Shown here: positions 23,170 to 35,458 of the stretch, in pieces
How the letters are laid out: each line of letters opens with the position of its first letter
How positions within the stretch are numbered: the first letter of the stretch is position 1
Assembly (NCBI GenBank): GCA_007115705.1
Contig: QXEO01001045.1
Span: forward strand, 124,001-188,000
Origin: Dactylis glomerata
Taxonomy: Eukaryota > Streptophyta > Magnoliopsida > Poales > Poaceae
Direction of reading: 5' to 3'
DNA length: 64,000 bases
Notes under the pieces: generated by a model
What the model was told of the DNA's origin: nothing
The model's database searches: none
The model's input: only the letters and a program-made list of their open reading frames with translations
Position numbers and translations under genes: made by a program

Positions 23170-23487
23170 GAGAGTGGATTTGCTACCCAGGTGTGTAGCT
23201 ACGCACCTTTACATTTTCAACCATTTTCACACCATATAAATCAACATGTTTTCCTAGTAGAACGCATAATTCTGTTGTGCAAAAGTGCTTTCAGATTTTT
23301 GGTTTGAACTTTTTTGGTTGTTAGTTGACTTTGACCAAAAAAAAGTTTAAATCAAAAATCTAAAACCACTTCTACACACCAAAATTATGTGTTCTACTAG
23401 GAAAAGAAGTTAAATCACGATTATACTGCTTGAATCAAAAGTTAAGAGGGGTGCGTATCTACCTAGGTAGGTAGCAAGTATTTAGCC
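23170..23487. mobile_element. Foldback MITE with MULE-like target duplication
   Basis: The two halves are inverted repeats over most of their length: TTGCTACCCAGG near 23180 pairs with CCTAGGTAGGTAGCAA ending at 23477, and internal parts such as CCTAGTAGAACGCATAATT pair with AATTATGTGTTCTACTAGG. TAGATGTGAC occurs on both sides (23160-23169 and 23488-23497), fitting the 9-10 bp duplications made by Mutator-like elements. Confidence 0.75.
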
Positions 23488-23497
23488 TAGATGTGAC

Positions 23498-26055
23498 ATG
23501 GCATTCTTGTTGCAGCTCATTTGTATTGGAGGTTTGTTGAGTACCGGTGAGGGGGTCGAAGCTCACACGCTCCAAAGGCTTCCATGCTCTACCTCGTCCC
23601 ACACCCCCGGTCTGGATTTTCTTCCCTGTTTCAACATCGATAATTAGAATAGATTCCTCTTTGTCCCCCTTCCTCCCAACCTCCTCTTCGTATCCTTCCT
23701 CTTCATGTTGTGTGTCGTCATCACCATCGGCCTTGGTTCCATCTTAGATCATGCTATGCACACAAAAACACAATTACTCGATTCGCATAGCGTATCCGTG
23801 CCATGGGGCATTTCATTGAACATGCTGCCTACACCTCCAAATAGGCTACGACCACAAACATGTGTGCCCGCACCCTCGTCCACAGGGATTGTCGACTGTC
23901 GCATGGCCGGTGAGCTAATTTATGATTGATAGGTCGACTTTGTCGTCATGGTCGCGGTCAAGGGCCACTAAGAATATGGAGTTGGGGTTGAAACCTCCAT
24001 GGGGTCCGTGCTCGCTCTTGCCAATCTCTGAGGAGAACCTAGACATCGGTGTCCCACTGACACTATCTTGGTCCAGGCCAGGTCAGGTAGTGACTATGTC
24101 CTTAAGCGATTGACCATCGTGCTCCCTTGGCTTTTGCCGACGGTGATGATGGCGTCAACGACACCTAGGCTAATAAAGCAGGCTTGGTTGGGGCTCTATT
24201 GAAGCAAAAGTGTCAATTTATACTCCAGAAGTGCAAATAAATATAGTTACATAGTTATACTAGAAATCTCTGTCAAGATATTTGCTAGGTCACTTTAAAT
24301 ATCTTTACCATGATATGCACTATGTAGTCATACCAATTGTTAAAATAAAATTTTAAAAGGAAATTGTTGTTTTAATTTAAGTTTAAATTCAACACACCAC
24401 AAATTTATTGGAAGATATACATCACAATATTGTATGAAAGAATGGTGCAAATAACATTTAACAAAAGATTTTTATGTGGTTAATTATGCTAAATAAATAA
24501 CATAATTTACACATGTTAATACTATATATTCAATGCAAATATAATTTCTAAAAAGTATAAAAGTTTAGTATAAATTTTTATTATTTCAGTTCATTTGGTT
24601 CGAGTTTTGTTTGAACAACCCCATCTAGACCTAACCGCCTAATGTCTTTGAATGATGGTGTATATTGTGAGAAATAGCAGAGAGTATCTCGGTCATACAT
24701 AAAACATTAGAAAAAGCTGGTTCCTAAACATGTATTCCTTTTCTATGCATAAAAAAGTTGAGTTACTCAACTTGGTTTCTCTTCTTAACTCGGTGATGTG
24801 AACATGGAATATTTTTTTCCAATATTGGCTTCTCTAATTTTTGCGGCTGCCATAAATATAAGACATACCTAGCAGTACACATCCAAAACCATGTTGTTGA
24901 AATAATATCAATCCATGAGAAGGAGGTGCGTTATACTTGAGGATGAGGATAATGATAGGGTGCAAAAGGAAATCTAACCAAGACCATCGACCTAGAGCGC
25001 TTTAGTGGCCACCTCGAGGACATGTGGTGTGAAGTCCACCACCCATCGCTCCCTCTAAGTGCAGTCCGCCACCCACCGCTCTCTCGCCCACCCCCCTGGT
25101 TGCTCCTTTGATTTTGGCTTCTTCCGAGGCGGGGCTTGACGAAGGTCGGATTCCTCGTCTGGTTCATTGGCTGATTCTTTGGCGATGATGGCAGCATTGG
25201 GGTGAAGGTGGAATGGCCAGAAATGGGGATGGCATCATGGGAGAGGGGAAGAAGGAGAGAAAAGATAATTTGGCTTTGTGCCCCTGACAGTTGTAGTCCA
25301 CCTATTTGTCGGCTCTGTTCGGCGCTACCGAACCAGCCCCCATGGCACTGGGTTGTTTTGGTTGCGTCGGGCAATTTTTTGAGCCGCGACGGCAAGGAGC
25401 AGACTTTAGGGCCGCAGCTGTGCGCGATTTCTGTGTTTCCCCATATTGTTTGGGTAGGGTTAGGGGGCGTGGCTGGGGATGCTCTCATACCCTGATGAAG
25501 TAGGGAGGCACCCAAGTTCTCCCAAAGCCATGCCCACATTTGGAGAGGAATGCCAAGGAATTATCCTCTCCTACATGTGCTTCGCCTCCGACCTGACACC
25601 TACTCTCTCATCTCCCTAACCACACAACCGTTGTGTTGCAATGCCCAGCCGTTGTAACCATGGACCCTCTGTCGTCACCTATCTCCTCAGGCTGCTAGAA
25701 CCCTAGTGTCATGACTCAACTCGATGTCGCATCCTATCCATCCTCCATACACATAGGTTGTAAAATAGGAAAAGTACATAAATCCGAATTAACATGGTCA
25801 AGTCGAAGTCAAATCACATGAAAAGATATAATTAGGATGTCATTATGTCACTTATACCTAGTTCTCGATTTTCATGTGTAGGAATTTGAAAAAGAAGTCA
25901 CCCTCTGTTGTACTGCCCCAAACCCCCATCTAGAAATGCATGGCATATAAATTTGGTCAAAAGTTAATGTTTTCTATGATTAACCAAGTATATATACAAA
26001 AATATGAAGATTTATAATATAAAATCGATATCAATAGATCTCCTATAAGATATAC
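23498..26055. other. Spacer without recognised genes
   Basis: Mixed sequence with an AT-rich part (24190-24620) and a GC-richer part (24930-25760). The open frames there show no domains or codon structure that I would call a gene. Confidence 0.5.
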
Positions 26056-26057
26056 TT

Positions 26058-26392
26058 CGGGAGTGGTGTTTTGCCTCCTGGAAGCATATGATTCCTTTAA
26101 TTGAAATGCATCTTTAACATATTTTAAAATGTCAAAAAATTTGAAACAAAAAATTCGCATGTACATCTTCATGTGCTATGTTTCAATAAAGTCATTCCAC
26201 GAAAAATTGACTTGTTGTGTGGCGTTTTATAAAATTTTGTCTTTTTACACAGACCACAAAAATATCGTTTTTTACGAGCGCACATAGACTATGGAGAGGT
26301 ACGTGCAGAAAAAATTGTCAAATTTTTTGACGATTTGAAATATGTTTTTTTTTTGGTAGAGGGAGCATATGCACCCGAAAGCCAAATTGAGT
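26058..26392. mobile_element. MITE-like inverted-repeat element
   Basis: The left end GTTTTGCCTCCTGGAAGCAT and the right end GGGAGCATATGCACCCGAAA form imperfect inverted repeats. The interior is AT-rich and self-complementary (AAAATTTGAAAC..., ATTTTTTGACGATTTGAAAT). It is the same family as the pair at 36611-37350. The exact ends and the target duplication are uncertain. Confidence 0.5.
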
Positions 26393-27451
26393 TTCTGATA
26401 TATATTTCCATAATGTATGTATTGAATATTGTAATTGTTGATATTCTATTATCTATATTTGGTCAAACTTAATATGATCTGATTTTTGACTAAACTTGTG
26501 CCGTCATTTATTTCTGGGCATAGGGAGTAAAATTTCTATGTTTGTCCTTTAAAACTGAGACCAAAAGAAAACAAACTTCATTTTCTTTTGCTCCACTCTT
26601 TTGAACCAAACGGATAAACAGTTCACCATAGGAAATCTTCTATTTGTAAGATTTACCTCCACTTTGCCTTTAAGCCAAGAAGACCGCTGCAGGTTGCAAA
26701 ATGCTGCTAGCATTGCTCGCAATTAAAAAAGTTGCAGGTGAATAAGAGCTTATGAGAGAAAGAATACGATTTACTGGGTGCATTGGCACTATTGGCCAAG
26801 AAGAATGGCTATTCTGACACCGCACAAGTACAGAGGTTCCGTGATCACATACATGAACGCTTCTACTTCATATCCAGCATCTTTACAAGTTACAAACACC
26901 ACAGTTCTTTTTAGACAAGGTACTAGTGCACCTATTTAGTATCTAGGCACCATTATAAAACAGAGTGTGCTTCATAAATAAATAATGTTACTGGAGGAAA
27001 CTTCTTAAGTATAAGTAATCATGTTACCTACAGGTCCGACCTGGCAGTACACCACCAACACCAATGCAGAAGCAGGTACGGTGGCACACGGTGGGTATAG
27101 CTGGACTGCTGGAGGACTAGCCCCTGTAGTTATATTGGATTTATGCACAGATGGTGGAGAGTGATTGAAACCACTCACCAAGAGGAAAATGATATGCAAG
27201 TTCCATCCACTGTAAAGGAGAAATGGAGCAGCAGCATACATGGAACTTCTTGCACCTTTTCTATTTGTCCTGTTTTTCAACTCACCAACTGGTATATTCT
27301 TTTTTTTTCGACTTTTTCAATTGCACCATCTGGCACAATTGCTTCTGTTGTCCAGTGCTCTTGCTTAGTGCGAGCAACACCAAATGAGCCCTGAAGGTTA
27401 TCTTGTTTCTAGTCTGACACTCAATGAATGATAGCCAATTGCATTCGGGAT
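26393..27451. other. Spacer and 3'UTR side of the B-box gene
   Basis: No ORF of interest. The part next to 27451 is presumably the 3'UTR of the minus-strand B-box gene. No polyadenylation site could be fixed. Confidence 0.4.
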
Positions 27452-29778
27452 TCAGTAGCTTCTTGTTTCGCTGAGTGGATCATAGTCGTATGCTTCACCA
27501 GCTTTTACAAACCTTCCCTTTACCCTTTTTCTCACGTCTGCCCTAGCCTTGCGAGAAGCATACCTGATCTTCTTGTCAAATCTGTCAACAAAAGTTATGC
27601 AATGCTTAGTAACTTTTCCACTAAAATTAAAGCCGCCCGATGAACCTAAGGCAGCAAAACTGACTAGTAAGCTTGGTAGGATGTCAGAGAAGTAAAAGTA
27701 TACCTGTGGAGTTCCACAGACAGCTAAATTAACAGATTATTTGTGATCATTTTTTAGGAGAAAACATTCACATTAGTAGAATGATCAGATAAGTATGAAA
27801 ACACGTACTTGGTAAATGTTATCCTTTAGAATACTGAACCGGAAATAATAAGTGCATACATGTTCTAAAAATTAGGTGAAGTTCTAATACGTTAGCAATG
27901 ATCAGAAGAAAAAGGAGGAAAACCCAAAACAGGGTGTGCTTACTTTCGTCTCTTCTTCTTCTCCTTGTACCGTGAGAGAGCACTACCTCTGCTACCACTG
28001 GCAAATGAGCCTTCAGGACCAGGAGGATGCCATGGTGGCTCACCCGTAAGGAGCATTTGCGATACCTCACAATCTTGATGCTCTCCAGCATTGCTGTCAC
28101 CAGTGAACCCAGAGAAGGAGAGGGATATACTGGAGATGGCATGCCTAGCAGGAATACAAAGGCTGGAATCAGCAGACACCACGTTGCTACATTCGGGCTG
28201 CGTGGGCTTGAGCTGTTGGAAGTATACAAATTGCTTGAATCAGTCAATTGACCATATAATGGAATGCAACATGCAGATATTAAATTCAATTAGCCTAGAT
28301 ATATTCTAAATAATCCAACGAGTTCAACTAAATAAGATGACCAGTTAAGCAATACTAATTGAAAATGAGTTAGATTAGCAACAGATAAAAGATACATGGA
28401 TTGGAGTAAAAAAAATAACTACTTTGCAGTGGTACCAAAAAGGTCATGATCTGAATTTTGACAAATGAACTTGGCATAACAACTTCTATGAAGAAGTACC
28501 GAGAAAGGTAAGAAAGACTGATTCTCGTCAACTTATATATGTGGGGAGAAGGGGATTACTGTGGGTTCTTCCCCAAACAAAGATAATAGATGAAGCAAAT
28601 TTCATGCAGAAAAGTACAAACCTCTTTACATTCATCAGCTAGCATTTCCTTCGTTTCAAAGTAACTGTCAATTCCAGCATCATCAAATAGTTGTTCTGTC
28701 TGAATGTGTGAGGTACCAAACAGTTCTTCGTAGTTCTCAAATGTCAGATCAGCATCATCCACACAGAAGTTTTCGTATATGCTGTCATCATTAAACATAT
28801 CTTCATCTGTTACACAGGGTACCTGAATGATGCAACCAACATTTGATAAGAATACAATGACACAAAGTGACAGAGAAGGCTGTTTAAGGAAACATATTGT
28901 TCATTGTGCACAAGATCCCAAAATATTGCAATTTCTCAATTACTCACATTAAGAATAATTCTTAAAACCTTTTGCCATCAACGGAAATCCATCAGCTACT
29001 TAAAATATTAAAAAAGATTCTCGTTACAAAATGAATATGTTTATTAAAAATCGTCCTGCAGAAAATGAGATGTGCCAATATTGGTGCATTTACTGCAACT
29101 GATCACATGGGCCGACAGGCTATGAGCCGATGACATATGCAGAAACTAAGCAGAATAGTTAAATAATAGTCATCTGGTTTGGACAGAAATATTATAGCCA
29201 CATAGTACCTTGGGCGTCATTGAAACTGGTTCAGCTGGCTGGTGTGTGTCAGGTGGCCGAAGATTCATCCCATCTCCGGATTTAAGCTTTTCACCAGTAG
29301 GTGGATCACACATGAGCCTAGTGTTGGATATATCCGGTAAGCTGCTACCCTGTTGAGCGCCACAATGATTACTGACACCACTGTCATTAATGCACATCAT
29401 GCTTATGCCTTCCTCAAAGTTAGGCTCAGCAGATGCAGTAGGGATATCCATATCAAAGGACCATATTCTTGACAGCTCTTCTGATGATGGGCACCCTGTG
29501 TAGCAGTTTATGGTCTGCCGTCTATGACCAGCAGCCAAGGATGTTGCACCATGGCCGTTCCAATCACAGTTTTGGCAAAGTGAGGCCTTCTCTTCAAGAC
29601 ACCGGATCTCTGCAGGCTGTGAAGCACATCGATCACATAGGAGGGTCCTCATATGTCGCCGTGAAAGGGTATTGGCTGAATGCACACTACGATCGCATGA
29701 TAAGCATAAACATGCTTCATCTGATCGGCAATAAATTGTTGGCCTTTGCTCCCCACAGAAATCACAAAGAGCACCCAT
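27452..29778 (-). CDS. B-box/CCT transcription factor, CONSTANS-like 9/10 type (four coding exons)
   Basis: Exons on the minus strand are 29778-29209, 28822-28622, 28212-27944 and 27581-27452. All have GT..AG borders and matching phases, for a total of 389 residues. Two B-box zinc fingers occupy residues about 5-42 (CDFCGEQRP...CLSCDRSVH) and 48-85 (CDRCASQPA...CQNCDWNGH). An acidic middle follows (FENYEELFG). A CCT domain covers about 335-379 (ALSRYKEKKKRRK, then FDKKIRYASRKARADVRKRV...) and is split by the last intron inside Lys347. Such proteins are nuclear, bind DNA or NF-Y partners through CCT, and in known cases tune flowering time and light or clock responses. The first ATG is at 29778; the upstream in-frame codon is TTG. 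All zinc ligands are present and no lesion is seen. Confidence 0.88.
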
Positions 29779-31900
29779 GATCCCGGCCAATATTAGATTC
29801 CTCCCTCTAGCCTCTCGGTTCCGTTGCAGCTACAACAGTCACCGTCCTCGGTTTTGCTCGTTAGTTCAGTCGAATGAAGGGTCCTACATGACATCGTAAT
29901 GCAAATATATAACATCATTAAAAACAAAAGTTACTTGACCAATTTCGGACAGAGATATATAAATATGATTCTAGAAGGAACAAGCAGGAACTTATCCACC
30001 CACTTGCAATAGCGTGTACACATATAATTTACACACACAAAAATGCATGATTTATGCTGCCCATAGTACTTTGACACACAAACCATGCAACTGTCACCTG
30101 CTCTGTTCTACTACCACCAACAGGAATGCTCCAAAGTGGAGCCATATAACAACGAAACAAGAATGATCTATTTATTCATATCATAAGTCTAGGATAACAT
30201 TTAACCTCGTCCAGATTTAGCTACAGAGACAGCTTCCATTTTTAAGAAATTGGGTAGATATTGACAGAGTCCACCTGGAATCCCTGGATTTGCCGGCCAA
30301 GACATAAAGAATTCGAGGTCCACAAATATAGTACAAACAACTGATCTTAAGAGTTGAGAACTTCTTCTTGGTGCATATTACAGTTTTAGTTTCTATGATA
30401 TTGAATCTAAGCACATATTCTCAGTAGTAAAGCATAAGAAGAAATAATAAGAGAATTAAGACCTTGCTATGGCATTGCATTCCCTCGATCCATCAAAGAA
30501 AAAAAGGAAGAGAAGTACTACTACCTTGGAGCTGGCAAGCAAAAACATTGCTCTGAGGAAGCGAGAGCATCCGTATGTAAACAGCTTGGGACAGCATCTA
30601 CTTAAGCGCAATCGGCAGCGGCCTTGTATACAGAGACAGAGCAAGGAAGCGCGGTTGAGAAGCAAAAGGGATGCAATACAAATGGAAGCCTGCCGAACCC
30701 AGAACCCGATTGCAAACGGCTTGCTCTTGCTCGGTTGCTGGTGATATCAGAACGCCCCTATTTCTGCACATGAAACGGACACCTTTCTGTGCGGTTTTGC
30801 AGCGTCCTACCGTCATGAATCGTCGCTGCCTTCGCCAATCGAAGCTTCGGGAAGGCACTAACCATGCCTTTTCTGCCCGCCTAAAGCGTAAAAAGAGCGC
30901 CCATGCGTGGATAAAGCCAAGGAACTTTCCGCGCCACCTAAAAATTATTTTTGTCTTTCTGAAAACACTCGAAATTTTGAGCTGCAGAAAGGGTATTCTT
31001 TCAGCGCCTAACAATAGCCGCGTGAGCAGAGCGGAATATAATACTGTATGATGGCTGCTTTTCCACTATGCCAGTAGGCAGTAGACGAGGAGAAAAGTGA
31101 AACGTAAAAAAAGACACGCCTCTAAGCGCAAATCCATGCCGTAAGCATCGAAAATCAAAATTTCACGCAACCAAATCCTGCCCGAAGCTTGAATCCAGAC
31201 CGTGACCGCTCACGTACGCTCGACGCAACACGAGGAAAATCGAAGCGTGAAAAGTCCGCAAAAACAAAAACACAAACAGTAAGCGGACTCCCGGAATCCA
31301 ACGCTCGGATCCAAGCCCCCGATCCAGCCTCTATCCTCATCGGTACCAGCAACGGCAGAGAGACAGCTCGGCCTACGGAATCCATCGTAGGAACACTACG
31401 GAATGGAACTGGAACCCAACCCAATCAAAAAACGGAGGTCGAGAGCTAGCGAGAAGGCTCACCGAGTCGCCGCCCGCGGCGGGCGAGCCGCGAAACGCGA
31501 CGGCGGGAGGAGACTCCAGAAGAATCCCGGAAGCTTCCACGGAGACCCGGAATAAAAAAGGACTTCTCTGGCGAGAGGAAGATAAGCACGGGCAGCGGAA
31601 GGAAGAGGAGAGATGGACGGATGGAGGAGGACTATAGGTGGAGAGAGAGATGACGAGGAAGAAAGGGAAACAGGTAAAGGAAAGAAAAGGGAGGTCGGGT
31701 GGTGGGCCCCCGGGCCGGAGCGAGTGCTCTTTTGCGCTTTTGGGGGCAGAAGCGTCATTGGGGGCCAGGATAAGGGGGCACTTGGCTCGGTGCCACGTGC
31801 GCGTCCTTTCGCCAAGTGGCGGGCCGGCCCGGATTCCCGTTCTGCCCCTCGCGCGAGCTCAGCTCATCGCCCGTGTCTGTCTGCTGGGTGATTTTGTTTT
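29779..31900 (-). promoter_or_regulatory. Probable 5'UTR, 5'UTR intron and promoter of the B-box gene
   Basis: On the minus strand a GC-rich stretch at about 31620-31460 ends at a good donor (CGGTGAGCC), and an acceptor-like TTGTAG lies about 60 bases before the ATG. This suggests a non-coding first exon and a leader intron of roughly 1.6 kb. The model rests on splice consensus alone. The open frames in this stretch are composition artefacts. Confidence 0.35.
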
Positions 31901-32043
31901 TTCTGTGCTGTCAATGACATGTGGGGTCTGTGGCTCGCTGCTGTCTCGGGTCCACGAGGCGGCGCGGCGTACGGACGGCATGGCATGGAGACAGCGGCGC
32001 CGGCACGGGCGTCCATGCGCCGCGGCCAGCGGGAGAAGATCTT

Positions 32044-32278
32044 GAGGCTGTTTGGATTGCGCCCCTTGTCAGCCTTACCAATGCAAGGGCACGCCAATTT
32101 TTTGGAGGTCATTTCAGCCGCCCACGGTTGGGCCAAGGAGTTAGCTCAAAAAGTGAACTGGTGATCAAAAAATTGGCATGGATCTGAAATTTTGGAACCC
32201 ATCCAAACGGACGCCCATGCCTTCAATCAACGCCAATTTTTTGGCTAGGCAGTAGCCGGCTGCCATCCAAACATCTTG
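32044..32278. mobile_element. Small TIR element (MITE) upstream of the B-box gene
   Basis: GGCTGTTTGGAT at the left pairs with ATCCAAACATC at the right. ACGCCAATTTTTTGG near both ends and CAAAAAATTGGC in the middle give internal self-complementarity. The target duplication is not clear. The type (hAT or PIF) is undecided. Confidence 0.45.
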
Positions 32279-32715
32279 TGCACATGGACATGGGAAGAAG
32301 CCTCCTTTTCCAGTATGATCCGCTATGATACTTGCAAGTTGCAACTGTCTGTTCAAAAAAAAATATACTTGCAACTACTAGTACAGCAACATGTCACTGA
32401 TAACACAAGGGAGAAGATCACAGAAAATTATTCCACGGGATCTCTTTCGAGCGGTAGAAAATAGAAAGTCACCGCTACAACTGTACAGCCACAACAACGC
32501 TATCAGAGGAGAAAAACTTGGTGTCGTACTACTGCTGCTGCTGCTGCCCTGTTACTGTTGCCATTGAAAAGCTCAGCTTGTGCGTTGAAGACTCCCTCCT
32601 TATCCGAAATCCATGGCGAGAACCCAAAACCTGCGACCACCCCACCACCGTGTCGTCTCGGATGTCGCCGGATCGGATTGAGCAAGCTGGCCTGAAAGGT
32701 AGCATCATTCCACAC

Positions 32716-32900
32716 ACTGGCGGACCTTCTTGGAGGCTAAAAGGGGCCATGGCCCCCCCCCCCCAACTCAACTAAAATTTACACAATACTACTTAGTATT
32801 TATAAGTTTTGACCATATAAAATATAAAATATTTCAAATTAGCCCCCTCAACTTTTATGTAATTGGCCCCTCCTACAATGATGGGCAAGGTCCGCCACTG
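32716..32900. mobile_element. Small TIR element related to the one at 42285-42767
   Basis: ACTGGCGGACCTT at the left is mirrored by AAGGTCCGCCACTG at the right. The flanks ATTCCACAC and ATTCCACTG agree in 7 of 9 bases. A GGCCATGGCCCCC run, also found inside the larger relative, lies within. Confidence 0.5.
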
Positions 32901-33723
32901 ATTCCACTGGCGTTTGCTGCTTTGTTTACAGTAATGCCCCTAGGCGGTGCCTTATCCGTAGTAGTATCCACTACTATCCAGGACGATTTCAACAAAATTA
33001 ACCTTAATAGTAAAGTTAAGCACAAAATAACCTGTTAGTGAAAAGATTTTATAAAATAACCTTTTTTATGACGCCTCACCGGATGGCTCCATCTGAAATA
33101 GCATAACGCCTCATTCCATGGCGTCAAACAGGGCCGACGTGGCAGTCGTCTCGTGATCGTGGGTCCCAGCCTTGGTCAGTTTGGCGCTCTCGTACACGGC
33201 GTCAAGGTAGTCCGCTTGGCGCTCCAAGTGCTGACGTCATGCGGGGTGGGCTAAAATCAATCGATCAACTAATGGAGCTAGCCCCATATATCGATCCATT
33301 CATCTGACGGCCATGCAGCTAGCTAGCTTCGAAGTTGTATGCATGCATATGGCACACGTACATACACACAACCATAAGCTACACTATGTATGTACACGTC
33401 CATCAATATTATCGAAGCTCACATCTACAAAGTGCTTGACTAGCTAATCCCATACTCCAAGGACGATTATGTACTATATATCATCGACCAAGAAGCTCAC
33501 ATCTACAAAGTGCTTGACTAGCTAATCTCACATATATATCCTCTCTTATCTTAATTAACTTGTACACTAAAAACTCATCTAGATATATGCGAGATAAATC
33601 TGTGATATTTATTTTAGAACGAAAGAAGTATTACCGGATTGAAACTCTCCACCGATATTAGGAGTATGAACCAACTGACCAGCTCGTGCCTCATGGCGTA
33701 TGTAGGCAATTTGTCCTCTATTT

Positions 33724-34612
33724 TTTTTTGAAAAATGGCGCTTTCATTACTCAAGACAAGCAATTACATCCAGCCTCTGCATAACTAAGATGCACACAGC
33801 CGTTCGGAAGTCTCGGTCCATAAACGAAAATTAAAAAAGATGAAGTACATATCAAAATGAGGAATTGTAGATCGTCTAAGGTGTAGGGGGGGGGTCCAAT
33901 CCGTAGATTATGCTGTCACCCATGTGGGGGAAAAAGTATCCCTCGCCGTAGCCTCCAACCGTGTACAAACCTCCGTAAATAGATCGTGATTCTCCATCCG
34001 CTGCAGAGGTGACCATAGACGGAGAATACCAGTACATCTATAGACAACCTACAAGAAAGAACAATTCTTGTCATTAAAAACTTTGTCATTCCTACATAGC
34101 CATAGCGACCATATCATATCATGACAAAGCGATATTGAAAGAATAAAAGGTTGATCGTCTCATCCTGATGACAGAACATACACTACGTATTTCCATGCCA
34201 ATTACGCTTAACAAGATTGTCTTTGGTTAGGATAACACCTCGACGCAAATACCAACAATTTTTTTTAGTTTTTAAAGGTATTTTAATCTTCCAATTTTTT
34301 TGTTACAATTTACTAGAATATCAGACTGGATAATTCTTTATATAGTGAACCTACTAAAAATTTCTCATTGGGATGTAAGTTTCAACGAAACTTATCAGGC
34401 CTAGTGGATAGATGGATGGAATCCAAACGTTGAAGTAGAGCATTCCACGCTACTAATCTGGAACCATATAAATCACGTCAAAAAGTCACGTCTGGAGGTG
34501 AGGTGACCATTAATAAAGTAATGGACGGGCGACATGGGAGCCCCCTGCGGCCAGCCCCGAAACCCCAGCGGCCCTGCATATGGATGACCGGGAGCGGAAG
34601 TTGCCGCAGCGG
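33724..34612 (-). mobile_element. 5'-truncated LINE (non-LTR retrotransposon) with 16-bp target duplication
   Basis: AATTTGTCCTCTATTT occurs at 33708-33723 and 34613-34628. A poly-T run directly inside the left copy is the poly-A tail of a minus-strand insertion. Minus-strand reading of the middle gives scattered remnants of the C-terminal zinc-binding region of plant LINE reverse transcriptase (RRGVILTKDNLVKRNW, CHQDETINLLFF), broken by stops. It is nested inside the MULE. Confidence 0.82.
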
Positions 34613-34799
34613 AATTTGTCCTCTATTTAGCTACAATTTGTATATATAAAAGAAAAATGAGTGTTTATTTGTAGGTTTTCCAAAATATTAGTATATAAGA
34701 AGAAAAAGGTACATGTGTTCCAAAAATATTCTATTTTTCAAGAGATAGAAAAAATGATAAAAACTGAAATCTTCAAAACAGATGCCAAACAAATACCAT

Positions 34800-35458
34800 A
34801 ACTGGAATGCTCTACCGGTAGAGCCCTCAGCCCCGGGGAAGAACTACTCCCTCCTCATCATAGGAGACAGCAAGGTTGATGGAGATGGCGGTGAGGTCGA
34901 TGGAGACGGCGGAGACGGCAATGGAGACCGATGGAGATGGCTCTGGGGGCACTTCCCCGTCCCGGCAGGGTGCCAGAACAGAGATTTCTGTCCCCCCGAA
35001 ATTTGTCTTCGACAGCGACGGAGCTGCGGAACTGTTCTAGGAAAAACACCGATCGATTTAGGGTTTTCCGTTGGGAGGCTTCTTATGGGCGAAGGGGCGT
35101 CATCAGGAGTGGACCAGGGGCTCCTCACCACAGGTGGGCGCGGCCAGGGGCTAGGCCGCGCCCCCTGGTGGTGAGGCCAGCCTCTGGCCCCCCTCCGGCT
35201 CTCGTTCGGTCTTAGTCCTTTGTCCGGGAAAAATAAGAGTTTCTGAACTTGTTTCGTCCAATTCTGAGAATATTTCCTGTGTAGCTTTTCTGAAACACAA
35301 AAATAGCAGAAAACAGGGAACTGGCACTGTGGCATCTTGTCAATAGGTTAGTTCCGGAAATCGCATAAAAACACCACAAAGTGTAACGAAACACAAGGCA
35401 AATAGTGTAAAAACAAGCATGGAGCATCAAAAATGATAGATACGTTTGAGATGTATCA
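34800..35458 (-). repeat. LTR fragment, Gypsy element 1 type, inside the MULE
   Basis: On the minus strand it starts TGATACATCTCAAACGTATC at 35458. It runs colinear with the 5' part of the LTR at 5650 (GCTCCATGCTTGTTT, GGAACTAACCTA, TGTAGC, a GC hairpin GGGCGCGGCC...GGCCGCGCCC at about 35138-35164). The LTR 3' portion is missing; the left boundary near 34800 is approximate. Confidence 0.75.

Noticed and set aside
24931..25539. 202-codon minus-strand ORF
   Set aside because: No domain, no clear start context, and a composition like surrounding non-coding GC-rich DNA.
31459..31815. 118-codon minus-strand ORF before the B-box gene
   Set aside because: It overlaps the likely 5'UTR exon and promoter; Ser/Pro-rich, with no domain.
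34782..35335. Several ORFs around 34.8-35.3 kb on both strands
   Set aside because: They lie in the GC-rich hairpin part of an LTR fragment.
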